This document shows, in pieces, positions 33,648 through 45,482 of a stretch of DNA of 64,000 bases. The DNA comes from Bidens hawaiensis (Eukaryota; Streptophyta; Magnoliopsida; Asterales; Asteraceae), in contig JAIQDT010003842.1 of assembly GCA_021521415.1 (NCBI GenBank), positions 62,001 through 126,000 of the forward strand, written 5' to 3'. Numbering within the stretch: position 1 is the first letter of the stretch; the number at the start of each line of letters is the position of its first letter. The position numbers and the translations under genes are program-made. The notes beneath the pieces were generated by a model, which saw only the letters and a list, made by a program, of their open reading frames with translations, did not search any database and had not been told where the DNA came from.

Positions 33648-35587
33648 TGTAACACCTGTTAATTCCGGTTTCAAGCACTAAAGCTTGTAGAGTATGTATA
33701 ACTCTCGGGACTTAACCGACGTTTCTCGGAAGCCTTTACGTCATCCCGGTATGTTAAAGAACCTAACTATTCCTTCCGTTTTGCCTTACACCTCAATCTG
33801 GAGGGACTAGAGTGTAATATCTTATGTTATAACACAATAAAACCCTAGCCCCCCTTGGCTGTTTGCCATCGGCAGGAACATCAAGGCCAAGACCCGCGAT
33901 TTTTCTTTTTTGCAGCCAATTCTAAACCTTAGACTTTCAATTCAAGGTATGTACTACGATTCCCCAAGTCTTTTTCACGTTAATTGGTCCTCATATTGCG
34001 CGTATTGATCGAAAAAAGTCGTGTTGTAGGCTAACCGGGTGGCTGCCCAATTGAGCTTTTCCGGGGCTGTCTCGAGTGAGGTTTTTCCATCAACATCCCA
34101 CTAGGTATGACATGTACATCATATTATAATTTCATGGCCAATGGAGATGTTTAGGTCGGTCAATCGATTTTAGTTCGAAAACTAGGGTTTATCGGGTATA
34201 GAATTGCAAATTGTTGAGTTTGATGCGTTAATTGATCGGGTGACCGACCGAATCAGTTTGTACAGCCCTAGGGGGGTTTAAGGGATGTGGAAAAATTATT
34301 TTTTTGATGCTCGGGGCTGTTGTGGTTAGTGCTTCGTCAATCGAGGCGGCGGTGCGCGAATTTTTGTTTAAACGTTAAAGTAAGAGTTGTAAAAAGGAAC
34401 CGTCAACCCTATCAACTCGGGTGACATAATCTTGATGAATGAAAAGATTTAAAATGGAATTTGGTCCATTCGGGGCTGATTCGTTTAACGAATGGTTTTA
34501 AGGTTTATTACACGCGCATTCGACCCGATTTGACTATCCTTGGGCCTTGGGTCAAGCTGTTGGGCCTTGGGCCAAGCTGTTGGGCCTTGGGCCAAGCTGT
34601 TGGGCCTTGGGCCAAGTGTTGGGCCTTGGGCGGCCCATTAGGAAAGAGTGTTCTGATGGTCTAGTGTAGTAACGTGTTGTGTATAATTTACAGGCCCTTT
34701 CTTGTGATTGTGCACTTAGGGATTCCTGGCTCGTTGCAGGTGTTTGATTGATTTCAGGTGACTTCATGATGCCCTTTTTACTCTTTTACTTTTGGGCTAG
34801 CATGCACACCTAAATGTTTTCTTACATGATGAAAGGTTTTAAACGAATTTATATAGACTTGCTAGCATATGGTAGGCCTTGGGATGTTAAATATATATAT
34901 ATGTATATACATTATTTCTTGGCCTATATCTGGCGATATTGTAGTCGCTTCGACTACTGATGTTGTGTATGCCTACTTTGTGTTTGCATGCACTGATGTT
35001 ACGTGTTTGGGTTGTACGTTTGCTCGACTCTGATGTTATACGTGGATGTTATATATATATACTGTGATATATATAGAGATGTAATTGAAAGGATGTTTAC
35101 ATATACATTTTGGTATATGTATGTATGAGGATGTTTAGTTTGGTAATGATGATTTGATGGATGTACCCTTTTACATTTTAAAACTTTGGTATAACTATCA
35201 TAACTATTATTTACTGATTTTATTTACTTAAAACTTGAACTCACTCAGCTCAAGCTGACTTTGTGTGCATGTTAGTGTGAGTTTCAGGTTAGGAGGAGGA
35301 TGCCTTATCGCTTGGACGTGCACGAAGTTACTTGTACGGTGAAGGGCATACGGGAACTGAAGTTTTACTATTAAACATTCATTATTAAAAGTTTTTTTTT
35401 AGATAACTATGTTGATTTTGGGCAAAATTCCCGGGTTTTGGGAACTTATTTTATTATTTATGTTTTCCGCTGAATTATACTCTGAGATGTTTGTTTTAAT
35501 GGAATAAACCGTTTTCAAGTTTAATTATTTTCTTAAGTGTTTTGTATGATTACCAACTGTGGGGTTACCGGGGTTTGGGGCCTTACA
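33648..35587 (+). repeat. Chromovirus 5' LTR (1,940 bp)
   Basis: TGTAACACCTG...GGGGCCTTACA. It holds five 20-nt units of tgggccttgggccaagctgt (34541-34636) and a short (AT)6 tract near 34891. Confidence 0.94.
34541..34636 (+). repeat. 20-nt tandem repeat in the chromovirus 5' LTR, five units
   Basis: Units of tgggccttggg(c/t)caagctgt start at 34541, 34561, 34581, 34601 and 34620. The 3' LTR has eight. Confidence 0.92.
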
Positions 35588-35590
35588 AGT

Positions 35591-35604
35591 TGGTATCAGA
35601 GCCT
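35591..35604 (+). other. Chromovirus primer-binding site (tRNA-Met)
   Basis: tggtatcagagcct, three bases after the 5' LTR. Confidence 0.9.
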
Positions 35605-35936
35605 TGGTTCGAGGGATCCGAGCATCCCCGAATGCTTGGACTCGAATTGTAAGAAAAGAGACCAGTATGCCCACCGCGAGTAGCTGCATGCCAAGAGGTT
35701 ACTTTTAATTAAATAGTCATTCCTTTAGATTTAAAAGTTCCCGGTATGTGATTAACTGTTTAAGTGTTAGATGGAAGGCTAACGAGGTTAGGGGCTGGGG
35801 GTGGTTAGGACGGGTGGGTAAAGTAAACGACTAATTACACTTGATCAACGTCATTAGCGGTTTACTCTTACCTTACATGTTCTAATTACCACTTGTACTT
35901 GACCGTGTTAAAATTCTATCTTTGTAGGGATAAGTC

Positions 35937-37255
35937 ATGGTTAATACTCGAGCAGCTAAGAGGGGTGGTTCTAGTGTTCGTGGTCGCGGTCGTGGTCGTA
36001 AGCCACGTGCCGAAGCAGAGATTGAGATTCCTACTTCCCAGCAGGACACCCCGATTCATGAGGAGGGAGATAACCCCGCCTTAGATCCTTCTATGCGCGC
36101 GGCTATCGCGGATGAGGTTTACCAGGTGCTCCATAGCGCCATTCCCGAGATTGTTGCTGAGGCCGTCAGGGCCATGGAGGAGTCACTGGTTGGTAAGGTT
36201 TCGGATAAGGGAAGGAAGAGTAAGGAGGTGCAGGTAGAAGAGGAAGAAGAAGTATATGTGCCGAGTGGGGATGAAGATGAGGTGCAGACTATTAGTGTAT
36301 CTACTCGGGGTTGCTCGTATGGTGACTTTAAGAAGTGAGACCCCCTTCTTTCGATGGCACAAAAGATGTATTGGCAGCACATCAGTGGGTGAGAGAGATG
36401 GAGTTTGTTCTGAGGGTTAGTAAGTGTAAGGGGGATGATATGGTAACTTATGCTACTGCCTCGTTTCGTTCCGAGGCACTATGTTAGTGGGATAACTTGG
36501 CACAAGCTATGGGTGATCGTTCGATTAGGAGGATGACGTGGGATGAGTTGAAGAAATTGGTTCTCGATCAGTTTTGTCCTCCGCATGAATTGGATAAGAT
36601 AGAGCAGGAATTCTTGACCTTGGAGGCTGGTACTATGTCGCATCGGGAGTATACCACCAAGTTTAACAAGATGGCTCGTTTATGTCCCGATTTGGTTACT
36701 CCCGAAACCAAGAGGATTAAGAAGTACGTGAAGGGGCTTCCGGTGGACATTCGTAGGGGTGTGTTGACTACCGACATGAACTCTTTTCACTCGGTGGTCA
36801 CTCTGGCTGGTACGCTATATGATCAGAGGGAGAAGTTACCGCTACCCGAGAATAGAAAGGTATGTAACTCAAATTCGTACGGTAAGCGGCCCGGGGGAAG
36901 CAATTTTAATCCGTCTGAGAAAAGGGTAAAGACTGAGACTTCTGGGTTTAAAAGGGGTGCGGAGTTCGGTAATTGCAAGAAGTGCGGGAAGCCACACAAG
37001 GGGGAATGTAGGATTGGGTCCGACACTTGTTTTCGTTGCGATAAGGTAGGACACCTTCATTTCGAGTGTCCGACATTGACCTATTTCTGCTGTAAGGGTT
37101 AGGGTCACTTGGCATCAAACTATCCTTCCAGTAAGGCGGGGGGTCCGGGCAGGGGACTTCCTCGAGGGGAAAAATGGATGAGAAGCCGAAGGCCAGGGCG
37201 AGGGCCTTCAACATCTCGAAGAAGGAAGCGAAAGAGGATGCGAATGTCGTCTCAG
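35937..37255 (+). pseudogene. Chromovirus gag, interrupted
   Basis: Opens MVNTRAAKRGGSSVRGRGRGR, an Arg-rich N-terminus, followed by an acidic linker. The capsid region continues after a frame change near 36330 (AHQWVREMEFVLRVSKCKGDD). A TAG at 36484 interrupts it, and it resumes with WDELKKLVLDQFCPPHELDKIEQEF and the typical MARLCPDLVTPETKRIKKYVKGLP. Zinc knuckles: CKKCGKPHKGEC (about 36980) and CFRCDKVGHLHFEC (about 37030), with a third broken by TAG at 37100. The frame that leads into the protease is DEKPKARARAFNISKKEAKEDANVVS, ending at the candidate intron donor. Confidence 0.88.
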
Positions 37256-37360
37256 GTACTTTCTCCTTATTTAGCTTTCATTCCACCGTTATAATTTCTT
37301 GTTCCTTTGAAATCGTATGTGTTGACCGTGTAGCTAAGCAGTAGTATAATATCGTCCCAG
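37256..37360 (+). other. Candidate 105-nt intron (or duplicated insertion) at gag-protease junction
   Basis: Donor tctcag/gtactttc and acceptor atcgtcccag/gtactttc. Removing 37256-37360 joins ...NVVS to [18 protein letters not shown] in frame, the expected protease start. If retained, the frame meets a TAG at 37342. The two boundaries lie in 21-nt direct repeats (37243-37263 and 37348-37368, 19 of 21 identical), so a duplication-type insertion is the alternative. Confidence 0.55.
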
Positions 37361-40300
37361 GTACTTTCCTACTTGATGAGTTACAGGCTTCAGTTTTATT
37401 TGATTCGGGTGCCAGTAGTAGTTTTGTGTCTACCGCTTTCTATTCCCTGTTGGATAAATCACCAGAGCGCGTAGTTGATGGGTTTGAGGTTGAGGTCGCC
37501 GTAGGAAAATCCGTGTCCGTGTCTAGGGCTATTCAGGGTTGTTCCATCGAGTTGTCTGGTTATAGATTTCTGGTGCGATTGTATTTGATGCCGCTTGGTT
37601 GTTTCGATGTGGTGCTTGGGATGGATTGGCTCGCGAATGTTGATGCTCAGATCATTTCTAGTCAGAAACTCGTTCGTTTAAGCCCCCCGGATGGGACTCG
37701 AATTACGGTCTTCGATGAACCGAATGTTGCGACGCCACATATTATATCCATGCTTAAGGCGGGAAAGTTGATGCAGTGGGGGTGCGGGGCGTATCTGGCG
37801 TATGCTATGAATGTGAATACCGAGGTGGCTACCGTCGGTGATGTTCCTATTGTTCGGGATTTCCCGGATGTATTTCCAGATGATTTGTCAGATGTGCCGC
37901 CGGATCGCGAGGTCGAGTTCCAGATAGACCTTGTACCGGGCGCCAAGCCCGTTGCCCGAGCTCCCTACTGCCTAGCGCCGAACGAAATGAAGGAGCTTAT
38001 CGCTCAGTTGGAAGACTTGCTCGATAAGGGCTTTATTCGACCGAGCATCTCACCTTGGGGTGCCTCGGTCCTGTTCGTTAAAAAGAAGGACGGTAGCATG
38101 CGGATGTGCATTGACTATCGTGAATTAAACAAGCTCACTGTCAAAAATCGGTACCCTCTCCCAAGGATCGACGATTTATTTGATCAGCTCCAAGGAGCTA
38201 GTTGGTTCTCGAAGATCGACGTTAGGACCGGGTATCATCAGCTGAAGATTCGGGAGGAAGATATTCCTAAGACTGCCTTCCGCACTCGTTATGGACATTA
38301 CGAATTTCTGGTGATGTCTTTCGGTTTGACCAACGCACCGACTGCGTTCATGGATCTTATGAACCGGGTGTGTAGACCGATGCTCGATCGCTCGGTTATT
38401 GTGTTTATCGATGACATTCTTGTGTACTCTAAAAGTGAATCCAATCACGCCGGTCATCTCAGGGAAGTGTTGGAGGCGCTGCGAAAGAACAAATTGTATG
38501 CGAAATTTTCTAAGTGTTCCTTCTGGTTACGTGAGGTTCAATTCTTTGGCCATGTTATTAACCCGAGTGGTATTCTGGTTGACCCTGCAAAGATGGAAGC
38601 CGTGAATGAATGGGAGTCTCCTAAGTCTCCAACCGAAATCCGTAGTTTTCTGGGTTTGCCGGGGTATTACCATCGCTTTATTCCCGATTTTTCAAAAATT
38701 GCTTCTTCACTGACCAAGCTGACTAAGAAGAGTGTTAAGTTCGTTTGGGGTACGGAACAGGAGGAGGATTTTCTCGAGTTGAAGAACAGATTGACGCATG
38801 CCCCGATCTTAGCTTTACCTGATGGCACCGATGATTTGGTGGTGTATTTTGATGCCTCCTACCAGGGGCTTGGGTGTGTTCTGATGCAACGAGGTCGAGT
38901 CATCGCGTATGCCTCGCGGCAATTAAAGCCTCACGAGGCGAATTATACTACCCACTTAGAACTGGCGGCGGTTGTGTTTGCGCTTAAGTTGTGGAGGCAT
39001 TATCTGTACGGTGTTCCTTGCACTGTTTACACCGATCATAAGAGCTTAAAGTATTTATTCGAGCAAAAGGAACTGAATATGCGACAACGTCGATGGTTGG
39101 AATTGATTAAGGACTACGACCTGGAGATCATGTACCATCCGGGTAAGGCTAACGTGGTGGCCGACGCGTTAAGCCGGAAGGAGAGACCAAAACCTATTCG
39201 TGTGAAATCCTACCAGCTTATTCTCAAACCCGACATTTTGAAACAAATAGCCAACGTCTTGAATGAAGCGTTGGAGGTGGAATGGATTATGTCAGAGCGT
39301 ATCTACGGTCAGGAAAAGTTGTTGGAAGACGTCGGTGATGGGGTGAAGTATAAAGATGGGCGTTTATGGGTGCCGAGGTATGGAGGTTTCAGAAGTAGAA
39401 TTTTAGATGAGGCGCACAAGTCGCGCTATTCCATTCATCCAGGCGCGACCAAGATGTACCAAGACTTGAAAAAGAATTATTGGTGGCCTGCGATGAAGTT
39501 TGAGGTGGCTCAATATGTAAGTAAGTGTTTGACATGTCTACAAGTTAAGGCCGAGCATCAGAAGCCGTTTGGGAAACTTCAGCCGTTGGAAATACCTGAA
39601 TGGAAATTGGAGCATCTTACCATGGATTTCGTGACTAAACTGCCTCGTACTCCTAGGGGTAATTACGACACCATTTGGGTAATCGTGGACAGACTGACCA
39701 AGAGCGCTCACTTCTTGCCGATTCGAGAGACTTTTAATTCTGAGCAGCTGGCCAATGTGTTTATTCATGAGATCGTCTCTAGGCACGGGGTTCCAGTATC
39801 TATTGTTTCAGATAGGGATACGCGTTTCACCTCCAGATTTTGGAAAAGGTTTCACGAGGAGATGGGCACCAAACTCCTCATCAGTACTGCTTATCACCCG
39901 CAGACGGATGGTCAGTCCGAGAGGACCATTCAGACTCTCAAGGATATGTTGCGGGCTTGTGTTATCGATTTTGGTGGAAGTTGGGACCGTCACTTACCGT
40001 TAGTAGAGTTCTCGTATAATAACAGTTATCACGCCACGATTGGGATGCCACCGTTTGAGATGTTGTATGGTAGGTGGTGCAGGACTCCAGTCTGTTGGGG
40101 TTCCATTGGTCAAAAGCAGTTGGGTGGTTTCGAGGTGGTTGAGGCTACGACTGAGAAACTCGATAAGATTAAAGCATTTATGAAGGCCGCGCAAGATCGT
40201 CAGAAGTCTTATGCAGATAAAAGGCGAAGGCCTATTGTGTTTGAGGCCGGGGATCGGGTTATGTTAAAAGTTTCTCCCTGGAAGGGTATTATTCGTTTTC

Positions 40301-40500
40301 ATAAGAGGGGGAAGCTCAGCCCGAGGTTTATTGGCCCGTTTCGTGTATTGGCCCGAGTCGGTGAGGTAGCATCTAGGCTGGAATTGCCCGAGGAGCTCGC
40401 GGGGAGTCATCCTACTTTTCACGTGTCCCATCTAAGGAAATGCTTAGCGGATGAAGAGGCCCATGTGCCCTCGATGATATTGAACTCGATAGTAAGCTGA
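37345..40500 (+). CDS. Chromovirus pol: protease, RT, RNase H, integrase
   Basis: The protease active site [10 protein letters not shown] is at about 37396-37425, so the polyprotein frame begins before the first Met-like codon. RT runs about 37880-38640 with FIDDILVYS and the preceding CIDYRELNK and [12 protein letters not shown]. RNase H runs about 38840-39180 ([24 protein letters not shown]). Integrase has an HHCC region ([28 protein letters not shown]) and core residues in [18 protein letters not shown] and [15 protein letters not shown] (39620-39930). It ends with the [13 protein letters not shown] block and [11 protein letters not shown]. There is no stop over about 1,050 codons. A frame change near 40470 cuts off the chromodomain, so integration targeting may be lost. 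Confidence 0.93.
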   Translation, partial: YNIVPGTFLLDELQASVLFDSGASSSFVSTAFYSLLDKSPERVVDGFEVEVAVGKSVSVSRAIQGCSIELSGYRFLVRLYLMPLGCFDVVLGMDWLANVDAQIISSQKLVRLSPPDGTRITVFDEPNVATPHIISMLKAGKLMQWGCGAYLAYAMNVNTEVATVGDVPIVRDFPDVFPDDLSDVPPDREVEFQIDLVPGAKPVARAPYCLAPNEMKELIAQLEDLLDKGFIRPSISPWGASVLFVKKKDGSMRMCIDYRELNKLTVKNRYPLPRIDDLFDQLQGASWFSKIDVRTGYHQLKIREEDIPKTAFRTRYGHYEFLVMSFGLTNAPTAFMDLMNRVCRPMLDRSVIVFIDDILVYSKSESNHAGHLREVLEALRKNKLYAKFSKCSFWLREVQFFGHVINPSGILVDPAKMEAVNEWESPKSPTEIRSFLGLPGYYHRFIPDFSKIASSLTKLTKKSVKFVWGTEQEEDFLELKNRLTHAPILALPDGTDDLVVYFDASYQGLGCVLMQRGRVIAYASRQLKPHEANYTTHLELAAVVFALKLWRHYLYGVPCTVYTDHKSLKYLFEQKELNMRQRRWLELIKDYDLEIMYHPGKANVVADALSRKERPKPIRVKSYQLILKPDILKQIANVLNEALEVEWIMSERIYGQEKLLEDVGDGVKYKDGRLWVPRYGGFRSRILDEAHKSRYSIHPGATKMYQDLKKNYWWPAMKFEVAQYVSKCLTCLQVKAEHQKPFGKLQPLEIPEWKLEHLTMDFVTKLPRTPRGNYDTIWVIVDRLTKSAHFLPIRETFNSEQLANVFIHEIVSRHGVPVSIVSDRDTRFTSRFWKRFHEEMGTKLLISTAYHPQTDGQSERTIQTLKDMLRACVIDFGGSWDRHLPLVEFSYNNSYHATIGMPPFEMLYGRWCRTPVCWGSIGQKQLGGFEVVEATTEKLDKIKAFMKAAQDRQKSYADKRRRPIVFEAGDRVMLKVSPWKGIIRFHKRGKLSPRFIGPFRVLARVGEVASRLELPEELAGSHPTFHVSHLRKCLADEEAHVPSMILNSIVS

Positions 40501-40690
40501 ACTATGTTGAACAACCGATTGCTATTCTTGACCGTCAGGAGAGGCGTTTGAGAAATAAGGTGGTTAGACAGGTGAAGGTGCAGTGGAAACACCGTAGGGG
40601 TTCTGAGGCCACTTGGGAGTCCGAAGACGAAATGATGAAGCATTATCCGCAGTTGTTCCTGTCGCATCGGGATTCGGGGACGAATCCCAT
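40470..40690 (+). pseudogene. Chromodomain of the chromovirus, out of frame
   Basis: In the frame shifted relative to pol the sequence reads [21 protein letters not shown] followed by VVRQVKVQWKHRRGSEATWE and SEDEMMKHYPQLF. This is the chromodomain-like tail that in chromoviruses binds modified histones and guides integration to heterochromatin. It is separated from integrase only by the frame change near 40470. Confidence 0.85.
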
Positions 40691-40691
40691 T

Positions 40692-40706
40692 GTAAGGGGG
40701 TGGACT
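40692..40706 (+). other. Chromovirus polypurine tract
   Basis: gtaagggggtggact directly before the 3' LTR. Confidence 0.8.
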
Positions 40707-41600
40707 TGTAACACCCGTTAATTCCGGTTTCAAGAACTAAAGCTTGTAGAGTATGTATAACTCTTGGGACTTAACCGACGTTTCTCGGAAGCCTTTACGT
40801 TATCCCGGTACGTTAAAGAACCTAACTATTCCTTCCGTTTTGCCTTACACCTCAATTTGGAGGGACTAGAGTGTAATATCTTATGTTATAACACAACAAA
40901 ACCCTAGCCCCTCTTGGCTGTTTGCGATCGGTAGGAACATCAAGGCCAAGACCCGCGATTTTTCTTTTTTACAGCCAATTCTAAACCTTAGAACTTCAAT
41001 TCAAGGTATGTACTACGATTCCCCAAGTCTTTTTCACGTTAATTGGTCTTCATATTGCGCGTATTGATCGAAAAACGTCGTGTTGTAGGCTAACCGGGTG
41101 GCTGCCCAATTGAGCTTTTCCGGGGCTGTTTCGAGTGAGGTTTTTGCATCAACATCCCACTAGGTATGACATGTACATCATATTATAATTTCATGGCCAA
41201 TGGAGGTGTTTAGGTCGGTCAATCGATTTTAGTTCGAAAACTAGGGTTTATCGGGTATAGAATTGCAAATTGTTGAGTTTGATGCGTTAATTGATCGGGT
41301 GACCGACCGAATCAGTTTGTACAGCCCTAGGGGGGGTTTAAGGGCTGTGGAAAAATTATTTTTTTGATGCTCGGGGCTGTTGTGGTTAGTGCTTCGTCAA
41401 TCGGGTCGGCGGTGCGCGAATTTTTGTTTAAACGTTAAAGTAAGAGTTGTAAAAAGGAACCGTCAACCCTATCAACTCGAGTGACATAATCTTGATGAAT
41501 GAAAAGATTTAAAATGGAATTTGGTCCATTCGGGGCTGATTCGTTTAACAAATGGTTTTAAGGTTTATTACACCCGCATTCGACCCGATTTGACTATCCT

Positions 41601-41754
41601 TGGGCCTTGGGTCAAGCTGTTGGGCCTTAGGCCAAGTTGTTGGGCCTTGGGCCAAGTACTGGGCCTTGGCCAAGTTGTTGGGCCTTGGGTCAAGCTGTTG
41701 GGCCTTGGGCCAAGCTGTTGGGCCTTGGGCCAAGTGTTGGGCCTTGGGCGGCCC
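41601..41754 (+). repeat. 20-nt tandem repeat in the chromovirus 3' LTR, eight units
   Basis: Units start near 41601, 41621, 41641, 41660, 41679, 41699, 41719 and 41738, with more internal variation than in the 5' LTR. Confidence 0.9.
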
Positions 41755-42005
41755 ATTAGGCAAGAGTGTTCTTACGGTCTAGTGTAGTAACGTGTTGTGT
41801 ATAATTTACAGGCCCTTGCTTGTGATTGTGCACTTAGGGATTCCTGGCTTGTTGCAGGTGTTCGATTGATTTCAGGTGACTTCATGATGCCCGTTTTTCT
41901 CTTTTACTTTTGGGCTAGCATGCACACCTAAATGTTTTCTTACATGATGAAAGGTTTTAAACGAATTTATATAGACTTGCTAGCATATGGTAGGCCTTGG
42001 GATGT

Positions 42006-42008
<3 letters not shown>

Positions 42009-42056
<48 letters not shown>
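42009..42056. repeat. (AT)24 microsatellite
   Basis: 48 nt of pure AT. The same spot in the 5' LTR has six AT units. Confidence 0.97.
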
Positions 42057-42063
<7 letters not shown>

Positions 42064-42750
42064 CATTATTTCTTGGCCTATATCTGGCGATGTTGTAGTC
42101 GTTTCGACTACTGATGTTGTGTATGCCTACTTTGTGTTTGCATGCACTGATGTTACGTGTTTGGGTTGTACCTTTGCTCGACCCTGATGTTATATGTGGA
42201 TGTTATATATATATACTGTGATATATATAGAGATGTAATTGAAAGGATGTTTACATATACATTTTGGTATATGTATGTATGAGGATGTTTAGTTCGGTAA
42301 TGATGATTTGATGGATGTACCCTTTTACGTTTTAAAACTTAGGTATGACTATCATAACTATTATTTACTGATTTTATTTACTTAAAACTTGAACTCACTT
42401 AGCTCAAGCTGACTTTGTGTGCATGTTAGTTGAGTTTCAGGTTAGGAGAAGGATGCCTTATCGCTTGGACGTGCACGAAGCTACTTGGACGGTGAAGGGC
42501 ATACGGGAACTGAAGTTTTACTATTAAACATTCATTATTAAAAGTTTTTTTATTTTTTAGATAACTTTGTTGATTTTGGGCAAAATTCCCGGGTTTTGGG
42601 AACTTATTTTATTATTTATGTTTTCCGCTGAATTATACTCTGAGATGTTTGTTTTAATGGAATAAACTGTTTTCAAGTTTAATTATTTTCTTAAGTGTTT
42701 TGTATGATTACCAACTGTGGGGTTCCCGGGGTTCGGGGCCTTACACTAAC

Positions 42751-44327
42751 TAGCTAATAGCCCCCAGTACATGGTATAGCCCCGTTATCAAGCAACACCC
42801 CAAAGTCCATCTCCATAGGTGAGTATGCGCGAATTCATCTATAGGGCTTACATATGACGTTTCCCGTGTGGTCCGTTTCTTAATGGTAATGAAACGCGAG
42901 CACGGGGACCTCTTATGACTAACAGCGTGGATGATCAAGTTAGTAGTGTAATTGTACTTTAAAAGCACGTAATGGTCATGTTTAATGACTTATATTTGGC
43001 AAAAAAACTGTGGGTTGCTCTTTGAGCTCTTTTAATATTCATAAATCCACTTAGGAGATATGAATACCCAGATGATATACCGCATAAAGACCCATGGTCT
43101 CCGAACCCTAGAGCATCCCATCAATACAGGATTTAAGGTTATAAAACCATACACCTACGAAACGTTAACCACTTAAACTAGAAGTATTTTCTTTATGTTT
43201 ATATCACAAGCCACCTAGCATACTCTAACGTTAAGCCTATCCAAGCATCGTTCAATAGTCTATTCATATTTTAAAAAATTCTTTTGGTAATCAAATCTAA
43301 CAAAGGGCTTGAGTATAGCCCGACCTTTCATCCCAATCCTTACACAGGCGTAGCTAAACAAACAAAACCCGAAGGTGTTTCCCATTAACATCAAGCAATT
43401 AAAGATTCAATTATGTCAATAACCAAACCATCCTTTCATTCTTAAAGGCTTAGCCTACCTACACATCCCAAATTAAGTGTGTTATTGATATTCATAATGA
43501 TTACTATTATTATTTACTTAGTTTTATTTATTATTATTATTAGTAATATTATTAATATATATATTTTTATTTTTTTATTATTTTTTTTATTTTTTTATTT
43601 TTATTTTTATATATATTTTTTAACGATTCCAGTTTTTCTATCATTTTTCATTGTGTATAAAAATTTTAAACTCGGGACATTCTTAGCATTTTTCACTTTT
43701 AAACCAAACCCGCATCCCCACACTTAAACATTACATTGTCCCCAATGTAATTATCCATTTAAAATTCGAGTGTGACACATGGGAACTTAAACATTTTAAC
43801 AACCAAAGGAAAGGAAAGAGACACATGCACCTGATTCGAATATCTCTTGTCAAACGGGTCCTGCTGATAAGTACTGTTGCAAACTTGACCCAAACTCCTT
43901 AAACTTTGATGTGATAATATATAATCCACCGAATCTTTACTAGACCACCATGACCTTCCCCACACTTAGGGCTTACTATAACTACAAAACACAAACAAAA
44001 AGTAGCACACAAAAGAAAACTAAAAATAAAGAAAACAAACAAAACAAAATAAAAGGTCGGGTTGCCTCCCGATCAGCGCTAAGTTTTTGTTAAGGTCTTT
44101 AGCCAGACCGTTACCTCATTTGGCGATTATGGTGGTCTAATGCAGCATTTACCTACCGAATTTCCCACGCAAGCTCGGTAGTTAAGATGCCAAGGTTGTG
44201 CTTCCTCTTTCAAGATCAGCATCTCTAGTGAACCACATCTAGCCCGACCACCGTTCCTTATCTTCGAAGCATCAAATGTTGATCGGGGGCGAGCCTAGCA
44301 TTTTCCCACCGAATTCCCCATGTATGC
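42751..44327 (-). other. Athila-like element internal region without coding
   Basis: Non-coding downstream part of the minus-strand element. It contains an extremely T-rich stretch (about 43480-43625, read on plus) and, at about 44058-44085 on minus, the conserved ttagcgctgatcgggaggca string typical of Athila-type elements just after their gag/ORF. I see no pol domain. Confidence 0.6.
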
Positions 44328-45335
44328 TCAGTAGTTAAGCTGTTGTGTCCAAACTTTCTTTCTTGCGGTGGACACGTCAGTAGAACCAATATGGGCCCAT
44401 TTGATCATGTTTTGTTCAAAGTCTTCCAAACTCACCTTTCTTTCCTTTGAACTTGAACCATTCCCCCCAACTTTGTTTATTGGTGTGATTATTATAAGAG
44501 AACAATTGGGGTTCACCTGGGCTACTTCAATCACATGCTCTTCAATGCCTTCAACCGGGGTTAAAATTTCAACTTCATGCCCCAAAATATCTGAACCATC
44601 TATCTCTACATCACCATAATCATCAAACCCGACCACTACATTCAATGGCTCTTCAATAATTGATAGAGTCGGTGTGGTATTAGTTTCCACAACCTCCTCT
44701 TCAACTTTCTTTAAAAAGTCAATAGTATCCTCATCTATCACCTCATCTTCAGCCACGACACAACTAGCCAACTTATCTCGTTCTCGTTGAATTTGGGCTA
44801 CCTTTTCTAATAGTTGACTCATCAGTTCATCTTGGGCAACATTAGACGTTTCCTGAATCTCTAACCTTTCATTTATAGCCTTACTCTGAGCTTCTTGATC
44901 TCTCTTCATCTCCTTTAGAAAATCCATAACTTCTTTCATAGACTCTTCATTGTTACCCGAGGAGTCTTCTTGATCTTGCTGTTAATTCCTTTGATAAGTA
45001 CCACCATGATTATAATGTTGAGTAACTTCCTCATATATTGGCTGTGGGTACTCATCATAATAGTAGTCTTCCTCCTCTCGATAACTTACAAAAGTTGGAG
45101 TCTCGGGCCCATCACTATCATACTCATCAGCTGACTCATAATACCCATGATCATTAGGTGGAGGCGGTGAATAATTTTGGTAATTATTGTTATGACCTTG
45201 CTGATTGAAGTTCCTTTGGTTAAAATTATTTGACTTGTAGTAGCCTGGAAGGTTAGGTGAAGGTGGTTCATGATATAAAAAATTGAGGGTACGAATCTCC
45301 GTCCTCCACAACCTTATATCCTTCAACTGGGTCAT
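44328..45335 (-). pseudogene. Gag-like ORF of the Athila-like element, one premature stop
   Basis: One frame of about 335 codons interrupted only by a TAA at 44982-44984. The N-terminal part is Asn/Gln/Tyr/Pro-rich (NNFNQRNFNQQGHNNNYQNY). After the stop come a charged coiled coil (EVMDFLKEMKRDQEAQSKAI, SQLLEKVAQIQRERDKLA) and an acidic tail. I see no zinc knuckle or enzymatic motif. It resembles the linker and coiled-coil parts of Athila-type gag, with the capsid and pol parts missing, in line with a non-autonomous element. Confidence 0.65.
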
Positions 45336-45461
45336 AAACCCAACTCCACGTCATCTTGAGTTACCTGCACACATGAGACACACAAATACCTCGCGTAAAA
45401 TCAAAAGAATAAATGTAAAAAAACTAAATTACTAAACTAAACTAGCACTTTGCGCGCTGAT

Positions 45462-45479
45462 TCCCCGACAACGACGCCA
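45462..45479 (-). other. Primer-binding site of the Athila-like element (tRNA-Asp type)
   Basis: The minus strand reads TGGCGTCGTTGTCGGGGA, three bases inside the 5' LTR. It matches the TGGCGCCGTTGCCGGGGA-type site of Athila elements apart from two C-to-T changes. Confidence 0.85.
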
Positions 45480-45482
45480 TTT

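Larger units (their letters stand above)
33648..42745 (+). mobile_element. Chromovirus (Ty3/gypsy) retrotransposon, complete, 9,098 bp
   Basis: LTRs 33648-35587 and 40707-42745, tRNA-Met primer site, gag, protease-RT-RNase H-integrase, chromodomain remnant, polypurine tract, and direct repeats CTAAC (33643-33647, 42746-42750). Long LTRs and a C-terminal chromodomain fit the Tekay/Del branch. LTRs differ at about a dozen sites in the first 310 bp and about five in the next 215, so it is older than Copia-2. Gag is broken; pol is almost intact. Confidence 0.95.
40707..42745 (+). repeat. Chromovirus 3' LTR (2,039 bp)
   Basis: TGTAACACCCG...GGGGCCTTACA. Length exceeds the 5' LTR mainly through eight rather than five 20-nt units (41601-41754) and an (AT)24 tract at 42009-42056 in place of (AT)6. 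Confidence 0.94.

Noticed and set aside
44368..44619. 83-codon plus-strand frame
   Set aside because: Mirror of the gag-like minus-strand ORF of the Athila-like element.
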